A DNA stretch of 64,000 bases from Anniella stebbinsi (GCA_029215795.1 JARDYH010000001.1:231845654-231909653), one strand, 5' to 3'. Positions 21,646 through 32,195 are shown, counted from the first letter of the stretch. Notes: a model not told the origin generated them from the sequence alone. Translations and numbers: made by a program.

Positions 21646-22290
21646 CTTTGAAGCTATGTAAATTCCATCTTCATAACTGGAACTGAAGCTGATGCTGGGA
21701 ACTATTTGAAACTCACCAGAGTGTTCCAGTTTCACTGTTTAAATTTGTGAATGAAGACTTTTGAAGAAATAATAAATGCTCGTAGAATCTCTGTATGTTC
21801 TGCAGTTATCTGGGACCTGAGAGGTACAAGGGCAGGCAGTATTGATGGGATTCAGCCTTTTCCGTTCTGCCTAGCTGCAACCTGTCTGTGTTCCAGGATC
21901 CACTGGTATACTGTAATGTCCCCACACTATTTATTCACATCTCCCTAATTTGTTAGTGCCTGTTTTCTTTAGAGATCCTGCAGTAAGCACAAAGGCTGTC
22001 AAACCACTATAAAATCACCACCGCAAAAAGGGTGGGGCTGACGTATCTAACAATAAATTTCTGGATTAGTTTTGTGGTTAGCTATGCTATGATGCAATAG
22101 TTAATGTATCCAGATGGTGTATTTTCCTGAGGGCACTGTGCAATAACAACACATTTAAGGTTTCTAGAGTAGCAGGGTACACAGAACGTTTCTCCCGATA
22201 ATGGTCAGTTGCAGAGATTTTTACTGCTTATGGTAACATCATTACATTTTCAGCAAAGGAGTGGTGAAATATATTATTACAGTAATATAT
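21646..22290. other. Unassigned sequence
   Basis: No element or gene recognised between the SGNH-bearing unit and the SINE at 22294. Confidence 0.4.
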
Positions 22291-22293
22291 GCC

Positions 22294-22382
22294 CAGGAAA
22301 TTGCCTTATACTGAGTCCGACCAGTGACCTATTTAGTTTCTATTGTCTACAACAGACTGGCAGTAGCTCTCCAGGGTTTCTA
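22294..22382 (-). mobile_element. tRNA-derived SINE, 3' half, antisense
   Basis: TTGCCTTATACTGAGTCCGA, TTGTCTACAACAGACTGGCA and GTAGCTCTCCAGGGTTTC match the antisense body of the SINE at 34188. The tRNA-like head is missing. Confidence 0.75.
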
Positions 22383-22390
22383 AGTTCTTA

Positions 22391-22580
22391 AGGTAAGAAT
22401 ATAAGAACATATAAGAAGAGCCATGCTGGATCAGACCAAGGATCCGTCTAGTCCAGCACTCTGTTCACACAGTGGCCAACCAGCTGTCAATCAGGGACCC
22501 ACAAGCAGGACACAAGTACAACAGCACCCTCCCACCCATGTTCCCCAGCAACTAGTGTATATACTTACTGCCTGCTCTTG
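22391..22580 (-). mobile_element. CR1-type LINE 3' UTR, antisense
   Basis: AAGAATATAAGAACATATAA then GAAGAGCCATGCTGGATCAG, AGTGGCCAACCAGCTGTC and CCCACAAGCAGGACACAAG. The reverse complement matches the sense 3' UTR fragments at 6385-6575 and 24613-24858. Confidence 0.75.
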
Positions 22581-22718
22581 TTGCATTTCGTCTTATTTTG
22601 GGAGGCCCCAGTGTCTCCCACTTTTTTGATGGAACTAATCTTCCTGCATTTCCTGTTCAAACACATGAATGGTTTGTTTTGCTTTTGTTGCTAAACCCTG
22701 AGGCTGAATAGGCCTAAC

Positions 22719-22830
22719 CAGTCTCCTCCAACCTGGTGCCCTCTGGAGATTTTGGATGTCAACTCCCAGAATTCCTGGGACTGATGGAAAGTCCAAAACA
22801 TCTGGAGAGCATTAGATAGGGAGTAGGCTG
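22719..22830. mobile_element. hAT-like foldback MITE, diverged
   Basis: CAGTCTCCTCCAACCTGGTG then CCCTCTGGAGA, and on the right AACATCTGGAGAGCATTAGA ending GTAGGCTG. Same family as 16957-17090. No target duplication survives. Confidence 0.65.
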
Positions 22831-24120
22831 ATATAAGGACTCAAATCTGCATACTGCTGTATGTATGTAGTGGAACAAAAAAATGTTCTATTTTTTAAAT
22901 AAGTTTTATTAAATATGTTTGAGAAGTTATCAAGAACTTGAATTTGCACTTTAATAAAGGTTTGACACCATTGCATCCAGATTTTCCAGTACATAGTTCA
23001 GTAGACCTTTGTTGATAACTTGTTAATAACATTTTGCTGTGCCCATAAGCAAGCACTGAAATATCTCTTTCCTTTCAGTGTTCTCTTCTATTTTCAGACA
23101 TTGCATGGGATGGTTTTAGGAAAACGAGCCTCTTTAAAAAGAAGCTGAGAAGACAGACAAATGGCAGGGACAATTAATGGACAGGTTTCAGTGTGAGGTG
23201 TAAATTGCATCAGCTGTTTGCTCTAAGTTCTGGGACACGCCATGTGAAAAACAGCTGGTGCAAACGGTTCTTTGCAACACTTTTGGACAATACTGGAGAA
23301 TACTTTCGACTAGTGCCCTGCTCCTAAGCTGAGCTATCAGTAGCTGAAAGCGTTTTGTTTCCTCTTATTCCCAGTTGCCATTTTGCTAATCCAAACAGAT
23401 GTTGCCACAAACTACAGCTATTAGCAATTAGTATATGAAACTCTATGAATTGGTCTTTAGCTACTGAGCTTTTAGTAGTTCAGACAATATAATGCTTCAT
23501 ATAAGAAATATGGTACATCCCCCTTCCCCACCCGTTTTTTGCATGCCTCTTCAAAAAGATTGGGAGAATGGGAGGATTGAATGAATAGAAATAACAGCAC
23601 AGCATTCCTTTTATCATGGCTCTCAAATTATCATATAAACATTGCCATTGTAATTCCCCCCCCTAAAAAACCAGATCGCATTGTGCCCTCTGTGCCCATG
23701 TAAATGGTATTAATCAGGATTTTGCGACAAACAAGATGGAAGATGAAGTTATAGCCGGCCCTGGTGAATAACATGACAAGATGTCCAGATGAATAGGAAG
23801 TAAGCACTATGTGAGGCTAATAGAGAATTGTTTTTCTGGTTAGCTAGCTGTGTGAAATGTTTTAACACTTGTTGACACTTTCTCACTCAATAGAGCCACA
23901 AGAAGGGTTTGGGGTCAGAATACTTCCAAGAGCAACCCTAATGCATTTACAAATGCCTGTTGGTTGCATGTGTGAACAAGCCTTTGCAGAATAAACACAG
24001 AATGTCCAGTTCACTTCACATCTGCTCAGATGTATAATGACTTTCAGTGGAGACTGTGCACTCCATTATAAATGTAGCTGCAAGTTTTCAGATTGACTGA
24101 TCAATAAATATCTGTGAATC
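22831..24120. other. Unassigned sequence
   Basis: Largely unremarkable AT-rich DNA. No motif-bearing frame and no repeat that I can name. Confidence 0.4.
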
Positions 24121-24122
24121 AA

Positions 24123-24316
24123 AAAAGAAGGCTAAGAAGGAGACATGATGGAGGTGTACAAAATTATGCATGTGGATTGGAATTCTTTTTTCTCCCTCTC
24201 TCATAATACTAGAACCCGGGGTCATCTCATGAAGCTGATTGGTGGGAGAGTGAGGACAGACAAAAAGAAGCACTTCTTCACACAGCGCTTACTTAAATTA
24301 TGGAATTCCCTACCAC
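24123..24316 (+). pseudogene. CR1-type LINE ORF2 C-terminus, 5' part
   Basis: Reads [12 protein letters not shown]..., [40 protein letters not shown] and SLPP. This is the conserved C-terminal end of a CR1-group ORF2 protein. It is cut at the TACCAC target by an L2-group tail, and continues at 24613. Confidence 0.8.
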
Positions 24317-24606
24317 CTGTTGAATGATCTCCCTAGAGACATTTGCCTGGCCCCTACGTTATACTCTTTTCGACACCAGGTGGGGACCTTTTTATTTTCT
24401 CAGCATTTTAACAATTCATCATCTTAGTCTTTAAATCTGAATTTTAAATCTGAATTTTAAACCTCTGCATTGCTGCTTTTATTCTGGTTGTACTTTTGTA
24501 TTGTGCTTTTATATAATGGTTTAAATTTAATACTTTGTGGTTTAAATTTTTGTGAACTGCCCAGAGAGCTTCGGCTATTGGACGGTACAGAAATGCAATA
24601 AATAAA
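24317..24606 (+). mobile_element. L2-group LINE 3' end, inserted in the CR1
   Basis: Begins with a short ORF2 end ([24 protein letters not shown]) and runs into the 3' UTR with GAACTGCCCAGAGAGCTTCG, GCTATTGGACGG and AATAAATAAAT. The hexamer TACCAC flanks it at 24311-24316 and 24607-24612, a target duplication that places it as younger than the CR1. Confidence 0.85.
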
Positions 24607-24612
24607 TACCAC

Positions 24613-24858
24613 AAAATCTAGGGATGGCCAGCAATTTGGATGGCTTTAAAAGGGGGTTAGACAAATTCCTGGAGGAGAAGGCTATGAATGGCTACTAGTC
24701 CTGATGGCTAAGTGCTACCTCCAGTATCAGAGGCAATAAGCCTATGTACACACCAGTTGTTGGAGAATGTGGGCAGAAGGATGCTGGTGCACTCATGTCT
24801 TGCTGGGCTAGATGGACCCTTGATATGATCCAGCATAGTTCTTATGTTCTTAAGGTAA
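24613..24858 (+). mobile_element. CR1-type LINE 3' UTR, continuation
   Basis: Continues the element begun at 24123: GATGGCCAGCAATTTGGATG, GGCTTTAAAAGGGGG, GGCTACTAGTCCTGATGGC and the end GTTCTTATGTTCTTAAG. Gives the consensus order for the 6385 and 22391 fragments. Confidence 0.8.
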
Positions 24859-24879
24859 TTTTCCTGTTATATGTTTTAT

Positions 24880-25839
24880 CACATATATTTCTCTATGCCT
24901 TTGACAACAGGGTCAGCTAAGGATAGTGTGTCTCCTCTGAATGAATGCTTGGAGGCGGTAATGGGCTGGATGAGGAAAAACAAACTGAAGCTGAATCCAG
25001 ACAAGACGGAGGTGCTTGCTGTCAAAGGCCGCAACCTGGGTTTGGAGGTGTGTCAACCAGTTCTAGATGAGGTTACACTCCCTCTGAAAGGCTATGTTCA
25101 CAGCTTGGGGGTACTCCTGGATCTGTCGCTCCAAATGACAGCGCAGATAAATGCGACGGCCAGGAGTGTCTACTGTCAGCTTTGGCTGATATGCCAGCTG
25201 CACCCCTTCCTAGAGTTGGAAGACCTAAAGACAGTAGTGCACCCGCTGGTAACTTCGAGGCTCGATTTCTACAATGCGCTGTATGTTGGGCTACCTCTGT
25301 GCCCAGTCCAGAAACTTCAACTAGTTCAAAATATGGCAGCCAAGTTGGTCACTGGTACACCTAGGGGTGAACATATTACACCAGCTTTAAAATCACTCCA
25401 CTAGCTGCCAGTTACTTTCCAGGTGAAGTACAAAGTGTTGGTTATTACCTTTAAAGCCCTACATGGTTTGGGTCCAGGTTACCTGCAGGATCTCCTTCTC
25501 CCATACAATCTGCCCCGCACACTCTGGGAAGAATGTACTACAGTCAACAAAAACTAGGCTGACAACCGTTACCCAGAAGACCTGCTCTTCTGCTGCTCCC
25601 AGACTGTGGAATGGCCTGCCGGGAGAGATTCGCCAACTTAACAATCTTCTAGAATTTAAGAAAGCCATGAAGATTGATCTCTTCTGGCAGGCCTACCCAG
25701 TCGAATTTTAGGAGTTTTATTGGTATTTTAACAATGTTGTCGTTTTTATATGTTTTAATCAATTTTATGTATTTTATATCGTGTTTTTAATGATGTTCCC
25801 CGCCTCGATCCAGTGGGAGAGATGGGTAATAAATAAATA

Positions 25840-25879
<40 letters not shown>

Positions 25880-25880
25880 T
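24880..25880 (+). mobile_element. L2-group LINE, 3' end with coding remnant
   Basis: A 5'-truncated LINE: RT thumb and C-terminal coding remnant, then a 3' UTR in which CCCCGCCTCGATCCAGTGGG precedes AATAAATA and an (ATT)n tract at about 25840-25880. The same tail occurs at 26520-26707 and 43405-43585, so this is a second L2-type family, distinct from that at 11-13.5 kb. Confidence 0.85.
24905..25711 (+). pseudogene. LINE ORF2 RT thumb/C-terminal remnant
   Basis: Reads MGWMRKNKLKLNPDKTEVLA, then GVLLDLSLQM, VTSRLDFYNALYVGLPL, QKLQLVQNMAAKLVTGTPRG and LPVTFQVKYKVLVITFKALH. A stop sits before LPVTFQ and the frame shifts near 25550. The order of motifs is that of L2-group ORF2 after the catalytic palm, which is absent. 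Confidence 0.8.
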
Positions 25881-26023
25881 TATTAGGTGGGAGTTGTCTC
25901 TTGGTCACCTCTCTTGGTCTATTATAGAAGAGCTTACCTTCAGAAGTGATGTGTTGTTCCTGTGTGTGTTTAGATGTATTTTATTCAGTTAGAAGATTTC
26001 TATAGCACCTTCATCTGGAGAGG

Positions 26024-26052
26024 CACACGCACGCACACACACACACACACAC
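26024..26052 (+). repeat. (CA)n microsatellite
   Basis: Short, slightly interrupted CA tract (CACGCACGCACAC then pure CA). Confidence 0.85.
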
Positions 26053-26514
26053 TACAGAGCTATTGTGTCTTATTCATGTCACTGAGATTCTGCTTCAATG
26101 ACTACTGTCTTTCTTTTCTTTGCTCCTGAGAAAACGTATTGTTGGGCTTCCACCAATCTGTTAACTTCTTTATTCTTCTCTTATTACTCTTCACCTTCTC
26201 TTTCATATGTGCTCCAACTTTGCAGTCTGTTTCACCTACCTGCCAGTTCCTGCTCTTTTAGGAATTTCAGTCCACCCTATTCAAGCAATGGGTGTGGCTT
26301 GCTTCAGATGTTGGTATTTTGAGTACAGCAGAAGCTGAACAGAGCCCTTTCCAACCAGATTCAAGAAACAATGCCTGATCACCCTCTATTGTATTTATAT
26401 AAAAAGCACCACCATCTAAAATGTTAATGTCTGTGTGTATCTTCTTTAGAGGTTCGGGGCTTGCTATTGCAGACTGGAGGGCTGTCTTCACGGCACCAGG
26501 TTGGTGCCGCCTCC

Positions 26515-26667
26515 CTCTTCAATCCTACGTTTTTAGGATGTTTTTAGGATGTTTTAGGATTTTTTATGCAGTTTTAATAATATGTGTCATGTTTTAATCA
26601 GTTTTATGTATTTTATCATATTGTTGTTCCCTGCCTCGATCCAAACAGAGAGGCGAGTAAGAAATAA

Positions 26668-26707
<40 letters not shown>
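26515..26707 (+). mobile_element. L2-group LINE 3' tail with (ATT)n
   Basis: TTTTAGGATGTTTTTAGGAT, AATATGTGTCATGTTTTAAT, CCCTGCCTCGATCCAAACAG then AGAGGCGAGTAAG and AATAAATT before (ATT)n at about 26668-26707. Closest to the tail at 43405. Confidence 0.8.
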
Positions 26708-26708
<1 letters not shown>

Positions 26709-26910
26709 GCTTTCCCTCTCTGGGGACGGTGTCAGGTAATCCCGATGCCAAGGAGGGAGCGCGGGGTTTCTGGACATCCATCTAGGTCCAGGAGCCACCC
26801 CCACCCTGTTCTTGGTGGAAGGCAACCAATCGCTGGTTGCCTTCCACCAGTTTCCACCCTCAGGTTGACCCCAGATTAGCTGCAAAGCAACGTTAAATGG
26901 TGGAAGCACC
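26708..26910 (-). repeat. Dispersed repeat, copy B
   Basis: Reverse-complement relative of the repeat at 15894-16270: GTCAGGTAATCCCGATGCC, GCGGGGTTTCTGGACATCC and AAGGCAACCAATCGCTGG then TTGCCTTCCACC, which is an internal inverted repeat. Ends unresolved. Confidence 0.5.
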
Positions 26911-27770
26911 ATGTTGACATTGGTCCATTTGAAAAAGTAAATTCACAGAACATACTGTAGCCAAGTACAATATCTATGCCTTGACCCATCTCAGTTCTTT
27001 GGCTTTGTGATGGGAAGCATGTCTTCACCCTTATGGGAATAGTTAGCAGGTAGGAGAGGAGTATTTCATCTACCTTCAGAACTTCCTAGATAGGACCAAA
27101 CTGTTCTGGATCATGGATAATAAATGCAGGAAAAAGGAGCAGCATTTTGTTTTTGTTTTGTTTTTTACTTGTGGAAGCTCGGACCTGGTTTACTCACCAC
27201 AAACATCTTGATGATGTTTACCAACAGTTTTGCCTTTTAAACTGACAGAAATCAGAGCACCCTCATGACTATAGGAATAAAATGGAATTTGCTTCTGCTT
27301 CCTTCTGCTAAACACATTTACTTGGGCATAAACAATGTTTTATTGTAGGAAACATTATTTTTTAAAATGTAAAAATAATGCAATGAGTATCTGTAATTAC
27401 CTACAAGCTTGGCTGGCCATCCCCTGACTATAACATACTTTAAAAATGAAAATGGAAAGGATGCTGCAGTGAGCCTCATTGGCCCTAGTGGGATCCAACA
27501 TGTCCCTGCTAACCCAGGTGATGTTGCCAGATCTCATCGATCAGGAAAAGCTCCACCCCAAGTTTAGTTTTTTTGAAGAAGCAGTCTGAAAAATGGGGAA
27601 AAAAATACTCAGAAAATAGCAGGCTGAGCCAGTGACCCAGCAGCCTAAGCAAACAGAGGGAGAGAACAAAAGCAAAAACCTAAGAAAGGAGGGGGCATCA
27701 AGGAGCCAGTCTTAGCTCAATCATCACAAATCCATCCTCTTTTGTCTCTTAAAGCAGTACTGTAATCCAG
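26911..27770. other. Unassigned sequence
   Basis: Nothing named, apart from a possible foldback trace near 27265-27355 with TTTACTTGGGCATAAACAA. Confidence 0.4.
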
Positions 27771-27777
27771 AGGTAGG

Positions 27778-27905
27778 CAAATCGTGGCGCTCTTGATTTT
27801 TTTGGGCCTTCAACTCCCATCATCCCTCACCATTGACTCTGCTGGCTAGGGCTGATGGGAATTGTAGGCCAAAACATCTAGAGGACCACAAGTTGCCCAC
27901 CCCTG
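27778..27905. mobile_element. hAT-like MITE with target duplication
   Basis: The left CAGAGGTAGGCAAATCGTGG is mirrored by CCACAAGTTGCCCACCCCTG on the right. TGTAATCC occurs on both sides (27771-27778 and 27906-27913), an 8-bp duplication that shares one base with the element end. The centre AACTCCCATCATCCCTC...GGGCTGATGGGAATTG is also inverted. Non-coding. Confidence 0.8.
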
Positions 27906-28045
27906 TGTAATCCCTGTGTTGGATTGGGGGAGGCTATTTTAGGGGATATGTCATACTCTTTGACACTATGGGCTCCTCTGAACGAGCGATTCATTGTATG
28001 TTCGTGATTGGCCACTCATGGAAGATTTTGGGTTTATTTCATGAT

Positions 28046-28267
28046 GTCATCAAATTCCCTCTTCATCACAACAGTTAAAGGTGCAGGCACTATACTAGAG
28101 TGACCAGATACAAAAGAGGGCAGGGCCCCTGCAACTTTAACTGTTGTGATGAAGAGGGAATATCACCAGGAACTAATTGCATACAAATGACACTGGCTGA
28201 AATTCCTTTTACTCTACAACTGTTAAAGTTACATGAGCCCTGACCTCCTTTTCAGATGGTCAGCCTA
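28046..28267. mobile_element. TAGGGTGACCATATG-family hAT MITE, 5'-truncated
   Basis: Corresponds to the right two thirds of the palindromic element at 50832-51149, including CTCTTCATCACAACAG, GCAACTTTAACTGTTGTG and the end CAGATGGTCAGCCTA. The subfamily marker ACTAATTGCATACAAATGAC is shared with that copy. Confidence 0.8.
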
Positions 28268-28904
28268 TGCATATGTGAGATATCACCCAGATGTGGATCG
28301 CCAAGAACTGGAATATTCCAATCTCTCATTGTTGCCGCTGGCTTGCATTACATCCTTGTTCTCTTCTGTCAATGTGCTGTTACAGACATTGTTTTACCAT
28401 TTGTGATAAAACTATCCTCAACACGTGGCAAGATGCTACATATAGCCAAATTGTAGCTCATCTCCAGAGCTGTACTATAACAGAGTTCATCCTGTACAAT
28501 GGCATTGTTTACCCATGGAAGTGTGAGAAGTTTAAAGCCTTCCAACAGATAGGATGCTGCAAGTATCTTGCCTTTCTAGTCACCCAGGGGTGGGCCCATT
28601 TGCATTTTATCTTCATCTCACAAAGAGATACTCTGATTACAATCAAGGCATTCTTTTGTCTCAGGATACTTACTATGAAGTCAAGATGGATTGCTGCCAT
28701 CAAGCCTTTGTATTGTAAGGGGCAAAACATCTCAGTGTTATCTCTTTTTCTTGGAAATGAAGATGTTTGGCCATCACTGTCTTGGGGCTTTTCCAGACTC
28801 CCAAGGAAACTGATAAGGCACCATGAGCCCTATCTATTGAATACTTTGATTCAATCTTTTGTGGTTTAATCATATTGTTAGAAAGGAGCACATCTTTTTG
28901 TTTT
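28268..28904 (+). other. Unassigned; contains an unexplained 192-codon frame
   Basis: An uninterrupted frame at 28291-28869 is unusually long for this AT-rich DNA. The translation is Cys-, Ile- and Leu-rich and matches no family I recognise. The sequence has no evident splice signals or repeat signature. It may be chance or a decayed element. Confidence 0.25.
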
Positions 28905-29095
28905 CAAATCTCTTCGGTGAATCTGCCACTTTCTTTGGCCCAGTCACTTTGGCCCAGTCACTTTCAGCCTAACCTATTCTCTCACAGTGATCTGAGGATA
29001 ACATGGGGATGAGAGGAGACTGGGAGACATCTATGCTACCCTGAGCGGCTTGGAGGAAGGGTGGGATAAAAACATCCTAAATAAATAAATAAATA
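28905..29095 (+). mobile_element. CORE/MIR-like SINE with LINE-type tail
   Basis: TTTGGCCCAGTCACTTTCAG then CCTAACC, GTGATCTGAGGATAACATGG, and the tail GGAAGGGTGGGATAAAAAC with AATAAATAAATAAAT. CTTTGGCCCAGTCA is duplicated in tandem. The head is missing. Confidence 0.65.
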
Positions 29096-29224
29096 TGTCC
29101 AGCTCCTGCCTCCTGCCTCCTGCTCAACAACATTTTAAGAACAGCCACATGCTCAAAGAGTTATTATTATGAGTTCATCTTTCACATGGGAACTGGTGGG
29201 AACTGGTTTGGCAGCACATACAAA

Positions 29225-29402
29225 CCCTGTTCAGACCACATGTTAACCCACAGTGGTTAAGCATTTTGAGCTAAACATTATGGCTTAGCGTGTCATGTGA
29301 ACAATGGCTTAGCGTGTCATGCGAGCCATTCCTAACCATAGTGGCTACATAACCACAGTTTAAATGCTCATTCACCATGGCTTAGCATGTCTGAACAGGC
29401 CC
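29225..29402. mobile_element. Harbinger-like MITE (GTTCAGAYGACACGCTAAGCC family)
   Basis: The left CCCTGTTCAGACCACATGTT is mirrored by ATGGCTTAGCATGTCTGAAC then AGGCC on the right. Internal ATGGCTTAGCGTGTCATGTG recurs. It is collinear with the reverse complement of the outer element at 37241-38409. Confidence 0.75.
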
Positions 29403-30540
29403 AGATACAGCTGTATGTACACTGCATACAATCTGCTGTTAATTGGCAACTCAAGTCAACAGGACTTACTCCTCAGTAAGTGTCTATTGGATTGCACCCT
29501 AAATGGTACTGAATGGAGAATATTTGCTCCAGAATTTTTTTTAGAGTGATCTCCAGTCATAACTATCACCTAAACACCCATTTTATGTCCTGGGTACTGT
29601 GTGATAACAAATACACATGGATCCAAATCCTGTGATGGATTAAACTTTTTGTAGGAAATAATGGTTGCATGAACATAAAGTAAGAATGGGAATGATTCCA
29701 CTTCTGACTGTGATCCTTTCCTGATAACATCTGTTTAGCCTCCTGAATAATAAGGAGCAGTTACCTAAAAGGGGTAGCAAAGATTATTAAAATTCTGAAT
29801 GCTGGCAGGTTTTTTTTTTTTTTTGCTAGGTAAGGTAGTGGTGTATAAACAGGTAGATTATTATTTATTCATAGAGATGAGCAAATCATCTAAATATTTC
29901 AGACAAAAATTAACATTTTAAAAATGCATGAAAAATGATTACGGTGTCTAGTCCTACCTTCTGCATTTACTTACAGGCCTAAAAAGGGTTGTCTTTATTG
30001 CTCTCTTTCTCTGTCTCCTTTTGTCTGAGGCAGAGAGAAAGAGAGCCCCTACATTAAGGAAAATCCTGTTGTTTTCCTGCAGTCATTGTGCTTCCTGTTT
30101 CTTTGGCACGATTGATGTGAATTGGATTACACGGAAGGAGGGGGTTGACAAGGCAGAAGTCCCTGCTGCTGTTTCCCTGTCCTCCTTTCCACATGGTCAG
30201 CCTATTTAAAGTCCTTCCTCCCTTCCTCGGCAGGTTCATAGTGTCATGTTAGCTTTACATGCTGCTGGTTTTGTGCCATTTGGGGTTTATTCCAGCTTAT
30301 CTTTAATGTATTTTAAAAGGGAATAAAGTGGAGGGAAACGACGGGAGACCTCCTGTTTGTTTACTGTGTCATTCAACTAACCCGAAAACTCATGTGAGTG
30401 GCCAGAAATGAACGTGCTATAAATAGCTTGTTTAGAGAAGCTCAAAGTGAATTCCATAGTTCTACAAATCCATCCAGTTCAGACAAATGAAAATAATACA
30501 TTGCGGTCTTTTTGCCACCAGATGAAGAACATTTCATTTA
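29403..30540. other. Unassigned sequence with a foldback trace and poly-T
   Basis: 29455-29510 carries a piece of the GCAATCC foldback family (GGACTTACTCCTCAGTAAG). A poly-T run lies near 29811-29825. The stretch 30040-30430 looks unique, with no repeat signature; whether it is conserved cannot be judged here. Confidence 0.4.
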
Positions 30541-30765
30541 GTTCTTCAGTTTGTTTTTAAATGTGTGCTTTTATAATTTTAGATCTTTCTCTATTGCTGA
30601 TTTTTATTCTGGTTTTATTTGTTCTGTTTTAAAAATGTAAAGGTTCTATATTATATTTAATCATGCTGCATTTTAGGGTTTTAATTTTTGTGAACTGCCC
30701 AGAGAGCTTGGGCTACTGGTTGGTATAGATATGCAATCAATCAATCAATCAATCAATCAATCCAG
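30541..30765 (+). mobile_element. L2-group LINE 3' UTR with (AATC)n tail
   Basis: GTGAACTGCCCAGAGAGCTT then GGGCTACTGGTTGGTATAG is the L2 tail hairpin, followed by ATATGCAATC and about seven AATC units (to 30761). Usually this tail ends in AATAAAT; here the simple repeat has changed unit. Confidence 0.75.
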
Positions 30766-31284
30766 TGATCTAGATCTTTAAGAACAAGAACAGGCATAGC
30801 ACATCAGTATTTCATGCATATTTGTGTGCATCTCTCTGAGCTGTACCTTCCTTGAGTAACCAGTTCCCTGAGTGTTTAGAATGTTGTAGTGTAGGAGCAG
30901 TTGGATCAATGTTCCTGTTTTCAGCGGTGATGACAAAGTCTGTGAAAAGAGCTAATAGCAAAGAAGAGGTTAAGCTTCCTTCTTTCATACAGATCCTTGT
31001 GCATGTGTCAGAGCCCTGCTCAAACTTCCTTTTATAGCAAATTGTGCCAAGTTTGTCTGGTGAAGAGGCAGTGAAGGGTAGGAAAAGCTTTTTGCCACAC
31101 CTGAGTGTTGACCAAAGGGAGTGGGAGGGCCCCATGCCCTTAACAGTGGTAGACATGACACAGTGGTTGAACCAAATATTAGCACTGTGCAGTTGTAGAG
31201 CTATTGATTGGCTAGGAGCACCCATCATGAACTGTTGATATTTCTGTCTATGCAGGGTGCACCTAGCCAGTCAGCAGCCAGACT
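30766..31284. other. Unassigned sequence
   Basis: No named element. Overlapping small frames on both strands have no motif. Confidence 0.4.
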
Positions 31285-31597
31285 TCAGATACTAGAGATG
31301 TGCACGGACCCCCCCCCCCCCCCAGATCGGACTGGGACCTGGATCAGGACCTCCCATGGTGTCCTGGATCAGTTCGGACAAAATCGGAGGTCCCTCAGAT
31401 TGGATCGGACCCAATCCCGTTCCGAAAATTGGACGTCCGATTTTTGGATTGGCTACCATTTTTGGTGTTTTCGCCATAGGCTTGCATTGGGGGAAAGAAA
31501 GCTTTCTCCCAATGCAAGCCTATGGCGAAAACATGGTGGTGGGTGGGTGAGTGGGGGCCTAACTCCCCCTCCCTGTCCCTTCCCCCCACTTGCACTC

Positions 31598-31679
31598 CTT
31601 ACCTGCTGGGGCCATCCACTGCCATCCGCTGGCGCCCTTGGGTGGCAGCAGATGGCAGTGGATGGCCCTGGCAGATAAG
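31598..31679. repeat. Palindromic cassette 1 (short)
   Basis: CTTACCTGCTGGGGCCATCC...GATGGCCCTGGCAGATAAG: arms pair over roughly 35 bp, without the TCTACTGAGAAACAGG core seen in cassettes 2, 4 and 5. Confidence 0.75.
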
Positions 31680-31699
31680 CCCCCTCCCCCCTCATGCTC

Positions 31700-31883
31700 C
31701 TTATCTGCCGGGGCCATCCACTACCATCCGCAGCTCCGATCTACTGAGAAACAGGCTTCACGGCCTAGTTCTCAGTAGTGCGCCAGGTGATGATCACCTG
31801 GCGCTCTACAGAGAACTAGGCCGCGAAGCCTGTTTCTCAGTAGATCGCAGCAGTGGGCGGAAGTAGGCACCCTGGCAGGTAAG
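31700..31883. repeat. Palindromic cassette 2 (with core)
   Basis: CTTATCTGCCGGGGCCATCC at the left and CCTGGCAGGTAAG at the right. The nested core TCTACTGAGAAACAGGCTTC is mirrored by AAGCCTGTTTCTCAGTAGA (31737-31847), with a second palindrome CCAGGTGATGATCACCTGG at the centre. Confidence 0.8.
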
Positions 31884-31914
31884 TGGGGCCCTCCCCCTTC
31901 CTCCCCTTGCGCTC

Positions 31915-32006
31915 CTTACCTGCTGGGGACATCTGTTGCCGTCTGCGGCTCTCTGCTGGTGCCCACAGGCAGCAGTGGATGGCAGCGGACGGCCCCGGCA
32001 AGTAAG
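31915..32006. repeat. Palindromic cassette 3 (short)
   Basis: CTTACCTGCTGGGGACATC...GCGGACGGCCCCGGCAAGTAAG. Resembles cassette 1 and also lacks the core. Confidence 0.75.
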
Positions 32007-32028
32007 CCCCCTCCTCCCCCTCGCGCTT

Positions 32029-32195
32029 CTTACCTGCCGGGGCCGTCCGCTGCCCCCTTCTACTGAGAAACAGGTTTCGCGGCCTGCCTCTCAGTAGCAC
32101 ACCGGATTACATCATCACCCGGCGCACTACTGAGAGGCAGGCCACAAAACCTGTTTCTCAGTAGAAGGGGGCAGCAGACGACCCTGGCAGGTAAG
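32029..32195. repeat. Palindromic cassette 4 (with core)
   Basis: CTTACCTGCCGGGGCCGTCC ... ACGACCCTGGCAGGTAAG. The core TTCTACTGAGAAACAGGTTT is mirrored by CCTGTTTCTCAGTAGAA. Confidence 0.8.

Noticed and set aside
26582..26912. Frames with poly-Leu, poly-Asn or poly-Ile
   Set aside because: Translations of the (ATT)n tail of an L2-type LINE.
28046..28267. A separate short MITE starting at the internal TAGAGTGACC (28097)
   Set aside because: The sequence before it (from 28046) matches the inner part of the complete family copy at 50832, so this is one truncated palindromic element, whose internal TIR-like motif gives a false start.
31208..32100. Several 60-156-codon frames, proline- or glycine-rich
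   Set aside because: All lie in the GC-rich palindromic hAT-like element, overlap on both strands and translate repeated palindromes.
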